A DNA stretch of 64,000 nucleotides from Cognatundibacterium oligocarboniphilum (GCF_013377855.1 NZ_JABXYJ010000002.1:407222-471221); one strand, 5' to 3'. Positions 46,205 through 56,725 are shown, counted from the stretch's first letter. The notes: generated from the sequence alone by a model not told the origin. Numbers and translations: made by a program.

Positions 46205-49200
46205 TCGTCCCCCTTATTTATAGCCGGCTGCCCATGCGTGGCGGCAAGCTCACCACTATCAAACCGCTCCAGCTTTTTGACCACCGGATCCTTCCACGGA
46301 CCGCTAATCAGATATTCGAAAGTAAATGCTTTCGCCAGCGGTTCGCGCAAAAACAGCTGTGCCAGAAAGGTTCCGAGTCCAATCACCGGATTAACTGCCA
46401 GCCCATACACTACCGAAGCCGCACCGGCATTAATGACAGGAATCACGACTACGTGCAGTTGCTGCGATTCGCGCACAATATCGGCTTGCCCGCTCATCAC
46501 GACGGTGGCATTCACACCCCGCATCTTCAGATTATCCGTTTTTGCAATTCCCTGCTGAATCCGGGCTGTGCCAGTGATGGCATCAAAAGCAAACCCTTCT
46601 GAAAAAATGTCCCTGAAGTCGAGCGTCAGACGACGTGGCAACGACTGCATACTGAGCACGCCGAGTAGTTTGGCAGCACCCGGGTCGACTTTCAAAAATT
46701 GCCCTGCCGAGAGATCCAGCTTCACCTTGCCGTTCATGCTGGGAATATCCATCTCGAATGGCAATCCGGCCCAGCGGATATCTCCTTCCAGACGACCGCG
46801 GCCACCGCTCAGTACATGCGGGAAACCCAACCGTTCCAGCAACTGGCCACTATTGGCAATATCGAGCACATAATCAAGCTGGGTATTGCCATCGTCATTG
46901 CGGCTGCTCCATTTGCCGCTGGCGCGTAATTCCGCATCGGGATTCTTCAGCCAGACTTTGTTCAACAGCCATTCACTGGCGCCGGCATTTGTCTGATTGC
47001 CGGCCTGCAGCTCCAGTCGTCCCAGCTTCCTATCCAGCAATTCAAACTGTTCGGCTACGATATCCAATCCGGGAATTTGCGTTCCGGCGTTTTTTCCTTC
47101 CAGCAGGTCACTGACTTCCGATGCTGCAGAATGCGGAATGATCAGTTTGCTGAGCCGGGCTGAAATATTGCCGGGACCAGGCCGCGCCGGATTATCAGTC
47201 CAGCTGAAGTGGCCGGAAACCTGCCGGGCATCAATGTTGGCCTGCCAGGTATCATTCAGATGTGAGACGCCGAGTACCACCTGATCGAGCTGTTTACCCA
47301 GAATGTGAAGTTGCCCGGTACGCACCGCCATCACGCTGGCATCGAGGTATGGACGGATATCCAGACTGACAGCGCCGGTACTGCGGTTGTCACCAGCGGA
47401 ATTGCTGCCCGCCGACAGACCAGTCAGCGCCCGCCATTCATCGGCCTGCAGAACCGGCGTGTCAATATTCACGACCAGACCGGCAGCCGGTTCGGGTGCC
47501 GCGGCATTCACGCCGATCCCGCCACGCACCACCTGCCAAGTGGCAGCTTTGTCGGCAGCCTTTTTCCGCCAGTAACGGGCATGCAGCAAGTTCCCCAGAT
47601 TCACCCGTAGCTCGTCCTGCCAGATGGTGCTGTCTGCAGAAACCTGTGGCTGGATATCGATGCGCAAGGGCAGCAATTCGGCACTGTTCTTTTTTAACGG
47701 TGCAGGAAAATTCAGCGCCAGTCCCTGCAAACCGGATTCAATCACGATTTCCGGTAATTGTTTTTTCACATTGATACTGGCGGTATACCTTGTCGTGCCG
47801 CTGACCCGACCACTGAGCTGCTCGCGGTAAGTTGCAGGCAGGAACTGCGACAAGCCTTCACCCGTGGCGCTGCCATCAAGCCGGATGCGGATACTGCTAT
47901 CTTTTTGCGATCCGCCGCTGATCGCGACCGGGCCGCCCAGCGCATAGCCCTTCAGCGTTCCCAGATTCACACCGCGCTCATTAAACTCCAGCCTGCCACT
48001 GGCAGCGCTGACCACAGGAATGCCAGGCTGCAGCGCGACTTCATTGTTCATCAGTTGCAACGCCCCCTGGACTTTGGCATCGATCAAATGCTGCAAAGGT
48101 AATTGCAGTTTCAGATTCAGCGCGGCGGCAGAACCAGCTTTTGTTTCATCCAGAAAATGCCCCAGCCAGCCGCTGACCGGACTGGCTGCCACATATCCGA
48201 GCATGTTCTGCAGGCTGCCGCCGACATTGCCTTCAATATTCAGCACCGAGCCGCTGGTCAGCAGATCGGGAATTACTGCCTTCACCTTGCGCAATTCAAC
48301 GCCCTGTGATTTCGCGGTATCGCCATGAATTTCCATGCGGGCGCGATCGAAAATAAAACTGCCATTGATATCGTCAATCACTGGCCAGAGCGCCGTTTTT
48401 CCGTTGTCGGATAACGCGCCGGCAGTGAAATCGAGTTTGCCACCGCTGAGGTTGCCCTTCACCAGAAATTCACCTTTGCCGCGGGCATGCGCATCGCTGG
48501 CAGAAAACGGAAAATAGGCCAGATCGCCTTTAATCCTGACACTGACATCATCGGCGCGGCCATCCAGAATGCCCCGGGTCAGCCAGTGCCGCAAATCCTC
48601 TTCGGCCACCGTCGGAATATAGCGATCCAGTTGTTTCAGATCGAAGCCCTGAATATGCACATTCAGATCAACCTCTCCTGGCTGCGGCTGCGCTGACTGC
48701 CGCATCGGCAGCACATGCCGGCCGCTCAGACTGGCATGCATACTGTCTTGTACCATGTCCATTTTTGCGATCTGGAACAGCAGTTTGTCGTCCTTGTCAA
48801 ATTTCCAGCTGGCCTGCATCTGCAGCCGGTTAAACGGCATCAGGGGGTCAACAAAATAGCTCGACAGCCGCAGCGACAGATCGCGTGAATCCAGTGCGAA
48901 ATGCCCGTCCTGATCATTGGCATCAATCGTGCCGGACAGATTTTCAAATCCGGGAATGGCGGGCACCGCCGCCTTGGCCGGGTTGCGCGCCGTCTTAGGG
49001 CGGGCCAGCTGTGCTGCCTGCGGCGCCATGGAGAGCTGGATAAATTCCCCCTTGACTTTATAGGCAGCGATTTCCGGGTAACTTCCCTGCCAGTTGGCGG
49101 AAAACTCCTTTAACTGGCCTTTCGGTGCAAAGTCCGCCAGCATCTGGCGCTGGTCTGCAGGAAGCGGCAGGTGTTCTGCAAAATTGGCGAGCATCTCCAG

Positions 49201-50394
49201 ATCAAGGAATTTAGCATACAGCTCAACCCGTTCCGGCTGCCCATTGCTGCCGGGGGTAAAACTTTCCCTGATGGTGGTGGCGGGCATAGTCATGCCGTCA
49301 CGGCCTTTCATGGAAAAATTTTCCAGCGCAATGGTGTGGCCTGCCTTGCCGAAAATCGACGGCAGGTATTTTTTGCCAAGATCGATTTTTTCGCTGGCAA
49401 TCACCCGCCCACTGATTTCGCTCATGTCCAGTTCGGGCAGATCGCGCCCCAGCTTTCCCTGCACGTTGCTGAGTTTCAGATCTGCCGTGAGATCAGCCAC
49501 CCGCCCGCGTTCCCAGCGCAGCCAGGAACGGACCGAGCCAAAACCGCGCTGGATCAGAACCGGGTAATCCACATACGCGCTCAGCTGATTCAGATCCGTC
49601 TGATGCAGATCGACATACAGATCCCCGGCCCAGATATTAAAATCGGAAATTTTGCGGGTAAACGCCGGATGCAGCATATCCCCCCGGATGTCCAGCGGTG
49701 CAGACAGTCCCGCCGCCGGCGTGGCACGCAATGCAAAGCGATGATGCCGCCACTGATTCTGCAACAGCAGATTTACTTGCCTCAGTTGCAGTTCAGGAGC
49801 CTGACGGTATTGGTCGTTCCAGCGCAACAAGCCATCGTGGATCACGATCTGATGCTGCTCCAGCACCCAGTCCAGTCCTTTGCCATCGCCGCTTTGCCGG
49901 GGATCGATCAGGAAACCGCCGATGTAAATCTGCCCGCCGGCATCCCTTTGCATGTTCAGGACAGGTCGATTTAACTCTATGCGATTGAATCGCAGGTTGG
50001 CGACCATCAGCGACCACCAGGACAAGGTCGTCCGGATTTCCGGCAGGGCCAGCGCGGCCTGACCGTTCTGATCGTGCAGCACCACGTTTTCCAGCACCAG
50101 TTGCGGATTCATTCCCTGCCAGGAAGCCTGCAATGCCTGAATGGTGACGACGCGTCCAATGCTGCGGCTGACCAGCTGTTCTACCTGCGGCTTGTAATTT
50201 GCGACCTGGGGGAGCAGAACATAGCGTGATACCAGAATCAGCGCGACAAATAAAAAATACAACACCAGCGCCAGACGCAAGAACCAGCGCAGGCAGCCAC
50301 CGCAGGCAAACCACAGGTGCGTGCCTGCCCGCTGCCATACCGGCGGGCGGGCGGCCTGTTCTGCGCTATGCGGGGAAGATGCGTCTTCTGTCAT
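46201..50394 (-). CDS. yhdP: YhdP family AsmA-like envelope protein
   Basis: A protein of 1397 residues with one N-terminal membrane helix (about 35-58) and a very long beta-rich periplasmic region. It resembles TIGR02099/YhdP, an AsmA-like protein that helps carry phospholipids to the outer membrane. The C-terminal AsmA-like part (GMSFxx-free; LGRLELQAGNQTN..., GVNATVVMSGQADIVRESQQLHVVVIPVINAG) is clear. Start choice is uncertain: ATG at 50394, 50409 or 50430 are in frame, none with a clear ribosome site; I use the shortest. Confidence 0.9.
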   Translation of the reverse strand: MTEDASSPHSAEQAARPPVWQRAGTHLWFACGGCLRWFLRLALVLYFLFVALILVSRYVLLPQVANYKPQVEQLVSRSIGRVVTIQALQASWQGMNPQLVLENVVLHDQNGQAALALPEIRTTLSWWSLMVANLRFNRIELNRPVLNMQRDAGGQIYIGGFLIDPRQSGDGKGLDWVLEQHQIVIHDGLLRWNDQYRQAPELQLRQVNLLLQNQWRHHRFALRATPAAGLSAPLDIRGDMLHPAFTRKISDFNIWAGDLYVDLHQTDLNQLSAYVDYPVLIQRGFGSVRSWLRWERGRVADLTADLKLSNVQGKLGRDLPELDMSEISGRVIASEKIDLGKKYLPSIFGKAGHTIALENFSMKGRDGMTMPATTIRESFTPGSNGQPERVELYAKFLDLEMLANFAEHLPLPADQRQMLADFAPKGQLKEFSANWQGSYPEIAAYKVKGEFIQLSMAPQAAQLARPKTARNPAKAAVPAIPGFENLSGTIDANDQDGHFALDSRDLSLRLSSYFVDPLMPFNRLQMQASWKFDKDDKLLFQIAKMDMVQDSMHASLSGRHVLPMRQSAQPQPGEVDLNVHIQGFDLKQLDRYIPTVAEEDLRHWLTRGILDGRADDVSVRIKGDLAYFPFSASDAHARGKGEFLVKGNLSGGKLDFTAGALSDNGKTALWPVIDDINGSFIFDRARMEIHGDTAKSQGVELRKVKAVIPDLLTSGSVLNIEGNVGGSLQNMLGYVAASPVSGWLGHFLDETKAGSAAALNLKLQLPLQHLIDAKVQGALQLMNNEVALQPGIPVVSAASGRLEFNERGVNLGTLKGYALGGPVAISGGSQKDSSIRIRLDGSATGEGLSQFLPATYREQLSGRVSGTTRYTASINVKKQLPEIVIESGLQGLALNFPAPLKKNSAELLPLRIDIQPQVSADSTIWQDELRVNLGNLLHARYWRKKAADKAATWQVVRGGIGVNAAAPEPAAGLVVNIDTPVLQADEWRALTGLSAGSNSAGDNRSTGAVSLDIRPYLDASVMAVRTGQLHILGKQLDQVVLGVSHLNDTWQANIDARQVSGHFSWTDNPARPGPGNISARLSKLIIPHSAASEVSDLLEGKNAGTQIPGLDIVAEQFELLDRKLGRLELQAGNQTNAGASEWLLNKVWLKNPDAELRASGKWSSRNDDGNTQLDYVLDIANSGQLLERLGFPHVLSGGRGRLEGDIRWAGLPFEMDIPSMNGKVKLDLSAGQFLKVDPGAAKLLGVLSMQSLPRRLTLDFRDIFSEGFAFDAITGTARIQQGIAKTDNLKMRGVNATVVMSGQADIVRESQQLHVVVIPVINAGAASVVYGLAVNPVIGLGTFLAQLFLREPLAKAFTFEYLISGPWKDPVVKKLERFDSGELAATHGQPAINKGDE

Positions 50395-50462
50395 GCTATC
50401 GCGGCACATCAGACAGCAACAATCCGGCATCTGCCATTGCTGGGTAAACCACTGCTTTCAAC

Positions 50463-50545
50463 ATACTCCCCTGTATTTTTTAAAATTTCAGCCGCTTGTC
50501 AGCACCAATGAAGGACCAAAAAACATACTCCCCTAGAGTATATTT
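50463..50545. repeat. Paired ATACTCCCC repeat, locus 2
   Basis: ATACTCCCC at 50463-50471 and 50525-50533, again 62 bases apart as at 18240/18302. Here the second copy forms the long inverted repeat (50521-50530 / 50536-50545, one mismatch). It lies between the divergent yhdP and glnE genes. On the minus strand each unit reads GGGGAGTAT. Confidence 0.6.
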
Positions 50546-50655
50546 CACTCATCTTACCGTTCCGTCAGAAAACCCAAGGTAAAATCCTGCCGGCAACGCG
50601 CAGATGCCTTAGAATCAGTTTTCATCTTATTCTGCAACTGCCGGCCTGCTCTGAC

Positions 50656-53373
50656 ATGACATCAACCACCGATATTTTTCTGACTTCCCGTTTTTTACAA
50701 CGCTGGCTGCAAGCCTCGGACGAACGCCCATCGGTACTGCACACAGCCTCTGAATTATCCTTGAGCCCGGCGATTTTTGCTCAGATTTTACAAAAAGAAA
50801 TTTCCGGTGGCGCCAGTCTGAACAAAGCCATGCGCCGGCTGCGCAATCTGGTGATCTGCACCCTGATACGGCGCGATCTGTCCGGAGCGGTAAATTTCCA
50901 TGAAGTGGTGACGACTATCAGCGAATTCGCCGACTTTGTCGTGCAACAGCATCTGGCGGCGCTCGATGCCGAGTGTCAGGCACTGTACGGCATCCCGATC
51001 GGGCAGGACAGCGGTACAGCACAGGAACTGGTCGTGCTGGGCATGGGCAAGCTGGGAGGTTATGAACTCAATGTCTCTTCCGATATCGACCTGATTTTCT
51101 GCTATGCCGAAGATGGTGAAACCCGCGCCACCGATGACTCCCAGCGCAGTTTATCCAATCATGAATATTTTAGCCGTCTTGGCAGGAAACTGATTGCAGC
51201 TATTTCTGAAATCACCGAAGACGGCTTCAGTTTCCGGGTCGACATGGCCTTGCGTCCGAACGGCGCGTCCGGCCCGCTGGTCGCCAGCTTTGCGATGGTG
51301 GAAGAATATTTCCTGATTCAGGGGCGTGAATGGGAGCGCTATGCCTGGATCAAGGCACGCGCCATGACCGGCAAGGCGGATGATATTACAGCATTGGAAA
51401 AAATTATCCGGCCTTTCGTCTACCGGCGTTATCTCGATTACGGCGCGATCGACGCATTGCGCTCCATGCATGCACAAATCCGGGCCGAAGTTGTACGCCA
51501 GGAAACCCGCCATCCGGAACGCAGCAACAATGTCAAACTGGGGCGTGGCGGCATCCGTGAAATCGAGTTTCTGGCGCAGGTATTCCAGTTGATCCGCGGC
51601 GGACGCGACCTGCAGCTGCGCGACCGCTCAACCCGTCACACGCTGGAAACCCTCGCCACTAAAGGCATTCTGGACAAACAGATAGTACAGGGACTGCTGA
51701 ATTCCTATACCTTTCTGCGCAACCTGGAACACCGCCTGCAATATCTGGATGATGCCCAGACCCACACTTTTCCGGTTGCGGCGGAAGATCAGCAGCGCAT
51801 TGCAGTCATGATGCGCTATCAGAATGTGCAGCAACTGCTGGATGAACTGGGCTGCCACCGCCAGTTTGTGGCCGAACAGTTTGATGCCATTTTCAAAGAA
51901 AAATCCGGCTCTGCCGCCGATCAGACTTCCGGCCTGCTCAGCAATCATCTGGATGCCGCAGAAAATGCCGATGCGCTGGCAGGGCAATTCGCCGGCGCCG
52001 GCTTCCAGGAAGCGCAAGATGCAGCCCGACGCCTGCTGGCAAGCTGGCAGTCACCGCGCATACAGGCCTTGTCAGAAAGTAACCGCAACAAGCTGGTCGC
52101 CTTGCTGAATCAGGCATCCGGACTGGTCGGAAAACTGCAGGAAAATCAGCTGACCTGCTGGAATCGCCTGCTCGACTTTATGGAAACCATCGCACGCCGT
52201 TCCGCCTACCTGTCACTGCTGACGGAATACCCGCATACCCTGGCCCGGGTGATCCGGATGATGGAAGCCAGCGACTGGGCCGCCAAGTTTCTGACCCGTC
52301 ACCCTATCCTGCTCGATGAACTGCTGGATGAATCCGTCCTGCATCAGCACCCCGACTGGCGCCACTTCGAGCAGGAGCTGCAACGCCAGTTGCAACATCA
52401 TCAGGGCGATACCGAAAGACAAATGGAGACCCTGCGCGAAATGCACCATGCCATGCAATTCCGCTTACTGGCGCAGGATCTGGAAGGCGAGCTGACCGTG
52501 GAACACCTGGCCGACGGTCTGTCTCAGCTGGCGGATCTGATCGTTGCCGCCACCATCCAGGCTGTCTGGCAAACCATCGCCAGCCGTCACCGCGACGTGC
52601 CCCGTTTTGCGGTCATCGCCTATGGAAAACTGGGTGGCAAAGAGCTGGGTTATGCCTCCGATCTGGATGTTATTTTCCTCTACGACGACGACGATCAGGA
52701 AGCGCCGGCCAATTACGCAAAACTGGCGCAACGCTTCATTACCTGGATGACCAGTCACACGCCGGCGGGCATCCTGTTTGATATCGACATCGCACTGCGG
52801 CCTGACGGTGCAAGCGGTTTGCTGGTGTCGTCGGTTCAGTCTTTTTCCCGCTATCAGGAAAAATCCGCCTGGTTATGGGAGCATCAGGCGCTGACCCGGG
52901 CACGTTTCTGCGCAGGAGACAGCACAATCGGCGCCGCATTTGAAGCAATCCGCACCGATGTATTGTGCCAGCAGCGCGATCCGGCGACGCTGACGCAGGA
53001 AGTCATCAGCATGCGGAAGAAAATGCACGATGCTCATCTGAACCGCAGTGATTTATTCGATCTGAAACATGATGCCGGCGGCATGATTGATATTGAATTC
53101 ATCGTGCAATATCTGGTGCTCAAATATGCGTATCAATACCCGCAACTGACAGCCAATATTGGCAATATAGCTCTGCTGAAACGATGTGGCGAACTACAAT
53201 TGATTGATCCGGAACTGGCAGAAAAAACTGCCCGTGCTTACCGCTGGTTTCGCAAGTTACAGCACGGCATCCGGCTACAGGGAGCAGACCGTGCGCGGGT
53301 AGTTGCCACCCGGGTGACACACGAGGTCGGAGCAACCCGGCAATTATGGGCCAGTCTGTTTCCATCTGGATGA
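50656..53373 (+). CDS. glnE: Bifunctional glutamine synthetase adenylyltransferase/deadenylase
   Basis: A 905-residue protein controlling glutamine synthetase by adenylylation. Two nucleotidyltransferase domains are visible: N-terminal GMGKLGGYELNVSSDIDLIF (about residue 132; deadenylating) and C-terminal AYGKLGGKELGYASDLDVIF (about 655; adenylylating), separated by GlnD-PII-uridylylation-type helices. It is slightly shorter than E. coli GlnE (946) but ends with an apparently complete EVGATRQLWASLF motif. Confidence 0.96.
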   Translation: MTSTTDIFLTSRFLQRWLQASDERPSVLHTASELSLSPAIFAQILQKEISGGASLNKAMRRLRNLVICTLIRRDLSGAVNFHEVVTTISEFADFVVQQHLAALDAECQALYGIPIGQDSGTAQELVVLGMGKLGGYELNVSSDIDLIFCYAEDGETRATDDSQRSLSNHEYFSRLGRKLIAAISEITEDGFSFRVDMALRPNGASGPLVASFAMVEEYFLIQGREWERYAWIKARAMTGKADDITALEKIIRPFVYRRYLDYGAIDALRSMHAQIRAEVVRQETRHPERSNNVKLGRGGIREIEFLAQVFQLIRGGRDLQLRDRSTRHTLETLATKGILDKQIVQGLLNSYTFLRNLEHRLQYLDDAQTHTFPVAAEDQQRIAVMMRYQNVQQLLDELGCHRQFVAEQFDAIFKEKSGSAADQTSGLLSNHLDAAENADALAGQFAGAGFQEAQDAARRLLASWQSPRIQALSESNRNKLVALLNQASGLVGKLQENQLTCWNRLLDFMETIARRSAYLSLLTEYPHTLARVIRMMEASDWAAKFLTRHPILLDELLDESVLHQHPDWRHFEQELQRQLQHHQGDTERQMETLREMHHAMQFRLLAQDLEGELTVEHLADGLSQLADLIVAATIQAVWQTIASRHRDVPRFAVIAYGKLGGKELGYASDLDVIFLYDDDDQEAPANYAKLAQRFITWMTSHTPAGILFDIDIALRPDGASGLLVSSVQSFSRYQEKSAWLWEHQALTRARFCAGDSTIGAAFEAIRTDVLCQQRDPATLTQEVISMRKKMHDAHLNRSDLFDLKHDAGGMIDIEFIVQYLVLKYAYQYPQLTANIGNIALLKRCGELQLIDPELAEKTARAYRWFRKLQHGIRLQGADRARVVATRVTHEVGATRQLWASLFPSG

Positions 53374-53456
53374 CATGCTGGCCCAACAACGACAATCAAG
53401 ACCGGTCAACAGCTACCGGGATTTTCAACATGAGTCATGACAGCACAAGGGCGTAC

Positions 53457-53496
53457 CAAAACAAAAGCCGGATTTCATCATCCGGCTTTTGTTTTG
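53457..53496. terminator. Strong bidirectional terminator between glnE and pbpG
   Basis: A perfect 17-base stem (53457-53473 / 53480-53496) with a 6-base loop, rich in A on one side and T on the other, lies between convergent genes. Confidence 0.88.
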
Positions 53497-53539
53497 CAAA
53501 GAGGAAATCACGTCCCCCACAACAGACTGATAATTATGC

Positions 53540-54583
53540 TTAAATTTGCGGTGGCGTTTTCGCCGTTGCTGTCGTCGTTGTTTCCAGCCATTTCTTAATG
53601 CGACCTGCATCGGCCAGCCGCGAATATTTGCCTTTTGAATCCAGGAACACCATGACAATCGCACGCCCCTCGATCATCGCCTGCATCACCAGGCAACGAC
53701 CCGCCTCAGTAATGTAACCCGTTTTCTGCAAGCCGATTTCCCAGGCTGGATTCGAGACCAGTTTATTCGATGTTCCATATTCGAGCTGATGGCCACCCGT
53801 ATTGACCGTATACCGCGAATCAGTCGAATACTCACGAATCACGGGATGCTGATAAGCCGCATTCACCAGCCGCACCAGGTCTTTAGCGCTGGCGCGGTTC
53901 TGGCTGGACAATCCACTGGAATCAACGTAATGCGTCTCCGTCATACCGAGCTGTTTGGCCTTGGCATTCATGGCGCTCACAAACGCTGGCAAGCCGCCCG
54001 GATAATTACGACCAAGCGCAGAGGCTGCCCGGTTTTCGGAACTCATCAGCGCAATATGCAACATGTCGGCACGCGACAGTTTGGCACCGATTTTCAATCG
54101 CGAACCTGTACCTTTTTCTTTATCAATGTCGTCCGTAGTGATCTCAATCAGCTCATTCATGTCCTGATTGGCTTCCACTACTACCAGACTGGTCATCAGC
54201 TTGGTAATCGATGCAATCGGTAACGAGACATCCGGATTTTTTTCGAATAAAACTTTTGAGCTGGCCTGATCCACCACATACGCTACGTTGGACTGCAGCG
54301 CGAGAGGATCATGCGTATGCTTTAAGCCAGCGGTATCCCCGACACTGGCTTTTTCGACCACGATCGGCGCGACAGCAGCAATCGCAGCACCTGCAACCAG
54401 CCGGCGTTTACCATTCACCGTCACATAATGCCTGGCGGGCTTCGCCGCCACATGGGTCACGCGTTTATGGACGATATGTTTTTTATGTTGTGCCGGCTGA
54501 CTATCCGTTGCATGCGCCAATACGGGCAATAGTGCGATCAGAGAAACAATGAGAGCCTGGCGAGCCTGATGGGCAAATTTCAC
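53540..54583 (-). CDS. pbpG: D-alanyl-D-alanine endopeptidase (penicillin-binding protein 7)
   Basis: A 347-residue periplasmic enzyme that cuts peptidoglycan cross-links. A signal peptide (about residues 10-27 ending AHA) precedes a basic KHIVHKRVTH linker. Catalytic motifs are SITK (SxxK), SEN (SxN) and KTG in QKTGYITEAGR. I favour a GTG start at 54583: AGGAG lies 9 bases upstream, while the in-frame TTG codons at 54592 and 54589 touch it. Confidence 0.92.
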   Translation of the reverse strand: MKFAHQARQALIVSLIALLPVLAHATDSQPAQHKKHIVHKRVTHVAAKPARHYVTVNGKRRLVAGAAIAAVAPIVVEKASVGDTAGLKHTHDPLALQSNVAYVVDQASSKVLFEKNPDVSLPIASITKLMTSLVVVEANQDMNELIEITTDDIDKEKGTGSRLKIGAKLSRADMLHIALMSSENRAASALGRNYPGGLPAFVSAMNAKAKQLGMTETHYVDSSGLSSQNRASAKDLVRLVNAAYQHPVIREYSTDSRYTVNTGGHQLEYGTSNKLVSNPAWEIGLQKTGYITEAGRCLVMQAMIEGRAIVMVFLDSKGKYSRLADAGRIKKWLETTTTATAKTPPQI

Positions 54584-54693
54584 TTTCAACAACTCCTCAA
54601 ATAAAATGTGCCAAAAAATTCAGTGCAGTGTAGCAAATTTATGAAATATCGCAAGCGAATTAAAGACTTAGCGCAATGTATTGAAGTCCCGGC

Positions 54694-55389
54694 TTACCTT
54701 AAAAACTGTACGAAAGCCGCGAGGTCATCGCGCTCCGTCACCAGACTGTTTTCAATTTTCGACATATCTGCATAACCCAGCGCCATCCCGCAAACCAGCA
54801 TTTCATTCGCTGGCAGCATCAGTTCGTCGCGGATAATCTGGTGATATTGGGTAAATGATGCCTGAGGGCAAGTATCGAGCCCTCTGGCTTTTGCCGCCAG
54901 CATAATATTCTGCAGGAACATCCCGTAATCCAGCCAGGAACCCTGCTCCATGACACGATCAATCGTAAAAATCAGACCGACAGGCGCATCAAAAAACGCA
55001 TAGTTACGGCCATGCTGGACATGCATGCCTTGCTTATTGTCCCGTCCCAGCCCGAGCAAAGAATATAGATCCCATCCGACTTTGCGCCGCCGTTCCAGAT
55101 AAGGCGTCACCCACTTCACTGGATAGTAGTTATATTCCTCGCGGTGGCCATTCTCAGCAAGGGGCAAATGGTGTGCCTGCAAAATGCTATCAGACAATGT
55201 TTTCAGGCGCTCGCCTTGCAACACATACACCTTCCAGGGCTGCGTGTTGCTGCCCGAAGGCGCGCGCGATGCGACCGTCAGGATGGAGCGGATATCGTCA
55301 GTATCGATTTCCGTTTTTAAAAACGCCCGGATTGAGCGACGCCCGGTAATGACCTGATCAACACATTGCTGAGTCGGTGTTTCTATCAT
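54694..55389 (-). CDS. Nitroreductase family FMN oxidoreductase
   Basis: A 231-residue NADH/NADPH-dependent flavoprotein. GRRSIRAFL near residue 16 and SRAPSGSNTQPWKVYVL near 45 bind FMN; the YGMFLQNIMLAAKARGLDTCPQ block near 150 is the family's helical core. The physiological substrate is unknown. It is coupled to the thioesterase gene by a 4-base overlap (ATGA). Confidence 0.92.
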   Translation of the reverse strand: MIETPTQQCVDQVITGRRSIRAFLKTEIDTDDIRSILTVASRAPSGSNTQPWKVYVLQGERLKTLSDSILQAHHLPLAENGHREEYNYYPVKWVTPYLERRRKVGWDLYSLLGLGRDNKQGMHVQHGRNYAFFDAPVGLIFTIDRVMEQGSWLDYGMFLQNIMLAAKARGLDTCPQASFTQYHQIIRDELMLPANEMLVCGMALGYADMSKIENSLVTERDDLAAFVQFLR

Positions 55390-55826
55390 GCTGCCTCTCT
55401 CTGTATAGATTCCAATATTTGACGTAATGCAGAAGGTATCGAGACCGGACGACGGCTGCTACGATCGACATACACATGAACGAAATGCCCCTGCGCTGAA
55501 GCGATATCTTCATTTTCCTTAAAGATTCCCACCTCATAACGGACACTGGAGTTTCCCAGCCGGGTCACGGCAACTCCGGCAACTACCTTTTCAGGGAATG
55601 CGACTGAGGAAAAATAATGACACTGCGTTTCGATCACCAGCCCGATCACTTCACTTTTCTCCACATCCAGCACCTGGTTGCTGATCAAAAACTGATTCAC
55701 GATGGTGTCAAACCAGCTGTAATAGACCACGTTATTCACGTGTCCATATGCATCGTTATCCATCCAGCGGGTCGTGATGTCGTGAAAATAGCCAAATTCA
55801 CACCGTTTTTTTGCCTGTATTTTCAT
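55386..55826 (-). CDS. Acyl-CoA thioesterase (hotdog fold, 4HBT/YbgC-like)
   Basis: A 146-residue hotdog protein with TRWMDNDAYGHVNNVVYYSWFDTIVN, in which the Asp and the HVNN loop form the catalytic region of 4-hydroxybenzoyl-CoA-type thioesterases. GHFVHVYVDRSSRRP is the closing strand. Start: ATG at 55826 or an in-frame GTG at 55850; neither has a clear ribosome site. It overlaps the nitroreductase gene. Confidence 0.88.
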   Translation of the reverse strand: MKIQAKKRCEFGYFHDITTRWMDNDAYGHVNNVVYYSWFDTIVNQFLISNQVLDVEKSEVIGLVIETQCHYFSSVAFPEKVVAGVAVTRLGNSSVRYEVGIFKENEDIASAQGHFVHVYVDRSSRRPVSIPSALRQILESIQREAA

Positions 55827-56155
55827 CGGAAAATGTGGATCAGATACCACAGAGAAAAAATCAGACTAAAAGTCTAACATAAGCGATTCAATTCATTTAG
55901 CGGTCATAAATCTGACCGACAATGGATGTCGGAGAAATTTACATTTCTTCAAGTAAATTCATAAAAATTAAATTTCACTGATGACACAGCTAAATGCGTC
56001 AAAATAATTTGCAACGCACAATCAATGATTGATTTAGTCTTATAAATCAATATAATACAAATGACGCATCGCACAATTTAATGTAAAAAATTTACTTTTA
56101 TTTATTAGACAAACCAGCTTCATCTTTGCTTACTTCCTCTTTTTAGGAGATTGCT
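55827..56155. other. AT-rich divergent region upstream of the phasin gene
   Basis: About 330 bases with many A/T runs and no credible gene. It holds the phasin promoter at 56029-56056 and gives that transcript a leader of about 90 bases. Nothing else is recognised. Confidence 0.5.
56029..56056 (+). promoter_or_regulatory. Sigma-70 promoter of the phasin gene
   Basis: TTGATT (56029-56034), a 16-base spacer and a perfect TATAAT (56051-56056). Confidence 0.65.
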
Positions 56156-56725
56156 ATGTTTTCCGTACCAGAACAATTTTCGGCCGCTACTAAAGCTAAT
56201 TTTGATGCACAACTCGCCCTGTTTTCATCTCTGAGCGGCAAAGCATTTGAGGGTGTTGAGAAATTAATCGAGCTGAACCTGAATGCAGTCAAAAGCTCGC
56301 TGGAAGAATCTGCGGCACACACCAAACAGTTGCTGGCAGCCAAAGACCCACAGGAATTCTTCACATTGAGCAGCGCCCAGACACAGCCGAATGCGGAAAA
56401 ATTCCTCGCATACAGCCGTCACCTGGGAGCCATTGCTTCCGAAGCACAGGCTGAAATCACCCATGCTGCAGAAGCGCAGATCCTGGAAAATAACCGTAAA
56501 ATCCAGTCCCTGTTCGACGAAGTGTCCAAAAATGCACCTGCCGGCACAGAACAGATCGTTTCTTTTTTCAAGACAGCGATGAACAACGCCAACAGCGGCT
56601 ACGAGCAATTAAGCAAGACCACCAAACAGGCGGTTGAAGCTATCGAAGCAAACATGAACAACACAGTCAATCAACTGACGCAGGCGACAGCCAAAGCTAC
56701 TCCACGCGCAGCAGCCAAGAAGTAA
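56156..56725 (+). CDS. phaP: Phasin family protein
   Basis: A 189-residue, almost fully helical protein with FSVPEQFSAATKANFDAQLALFSSL at the N-terminus and an Ala/Lys-rich basic tail (TAKATPRAAAKK), the standard form of polyhydroxyalkanoate granule phasins in Burkholderiales. It coats PHA granules; no pha synthesis genes are in the window. A strong AGGAG ribosome site and promoter suggest high expression. Monocistronic with a good terminator. Confidence 0.93.
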   Translation: MFSVPEQFSAATKANFDAQLALFSSLSGKAFEGVEKLIELNLNAVKSSLEESAAHTKQLLAAKDPQEFFTLSSAQTQPNAEKFLAYSRHLGAIASEAQAEITHAAEAQILENNRKIQSLFDEVSKNAPAGTEQIVSFFKTAMNNANSGYEQLSKTTKQAVEAIEANMNNTVNQLTQATAKATPRAAAKK

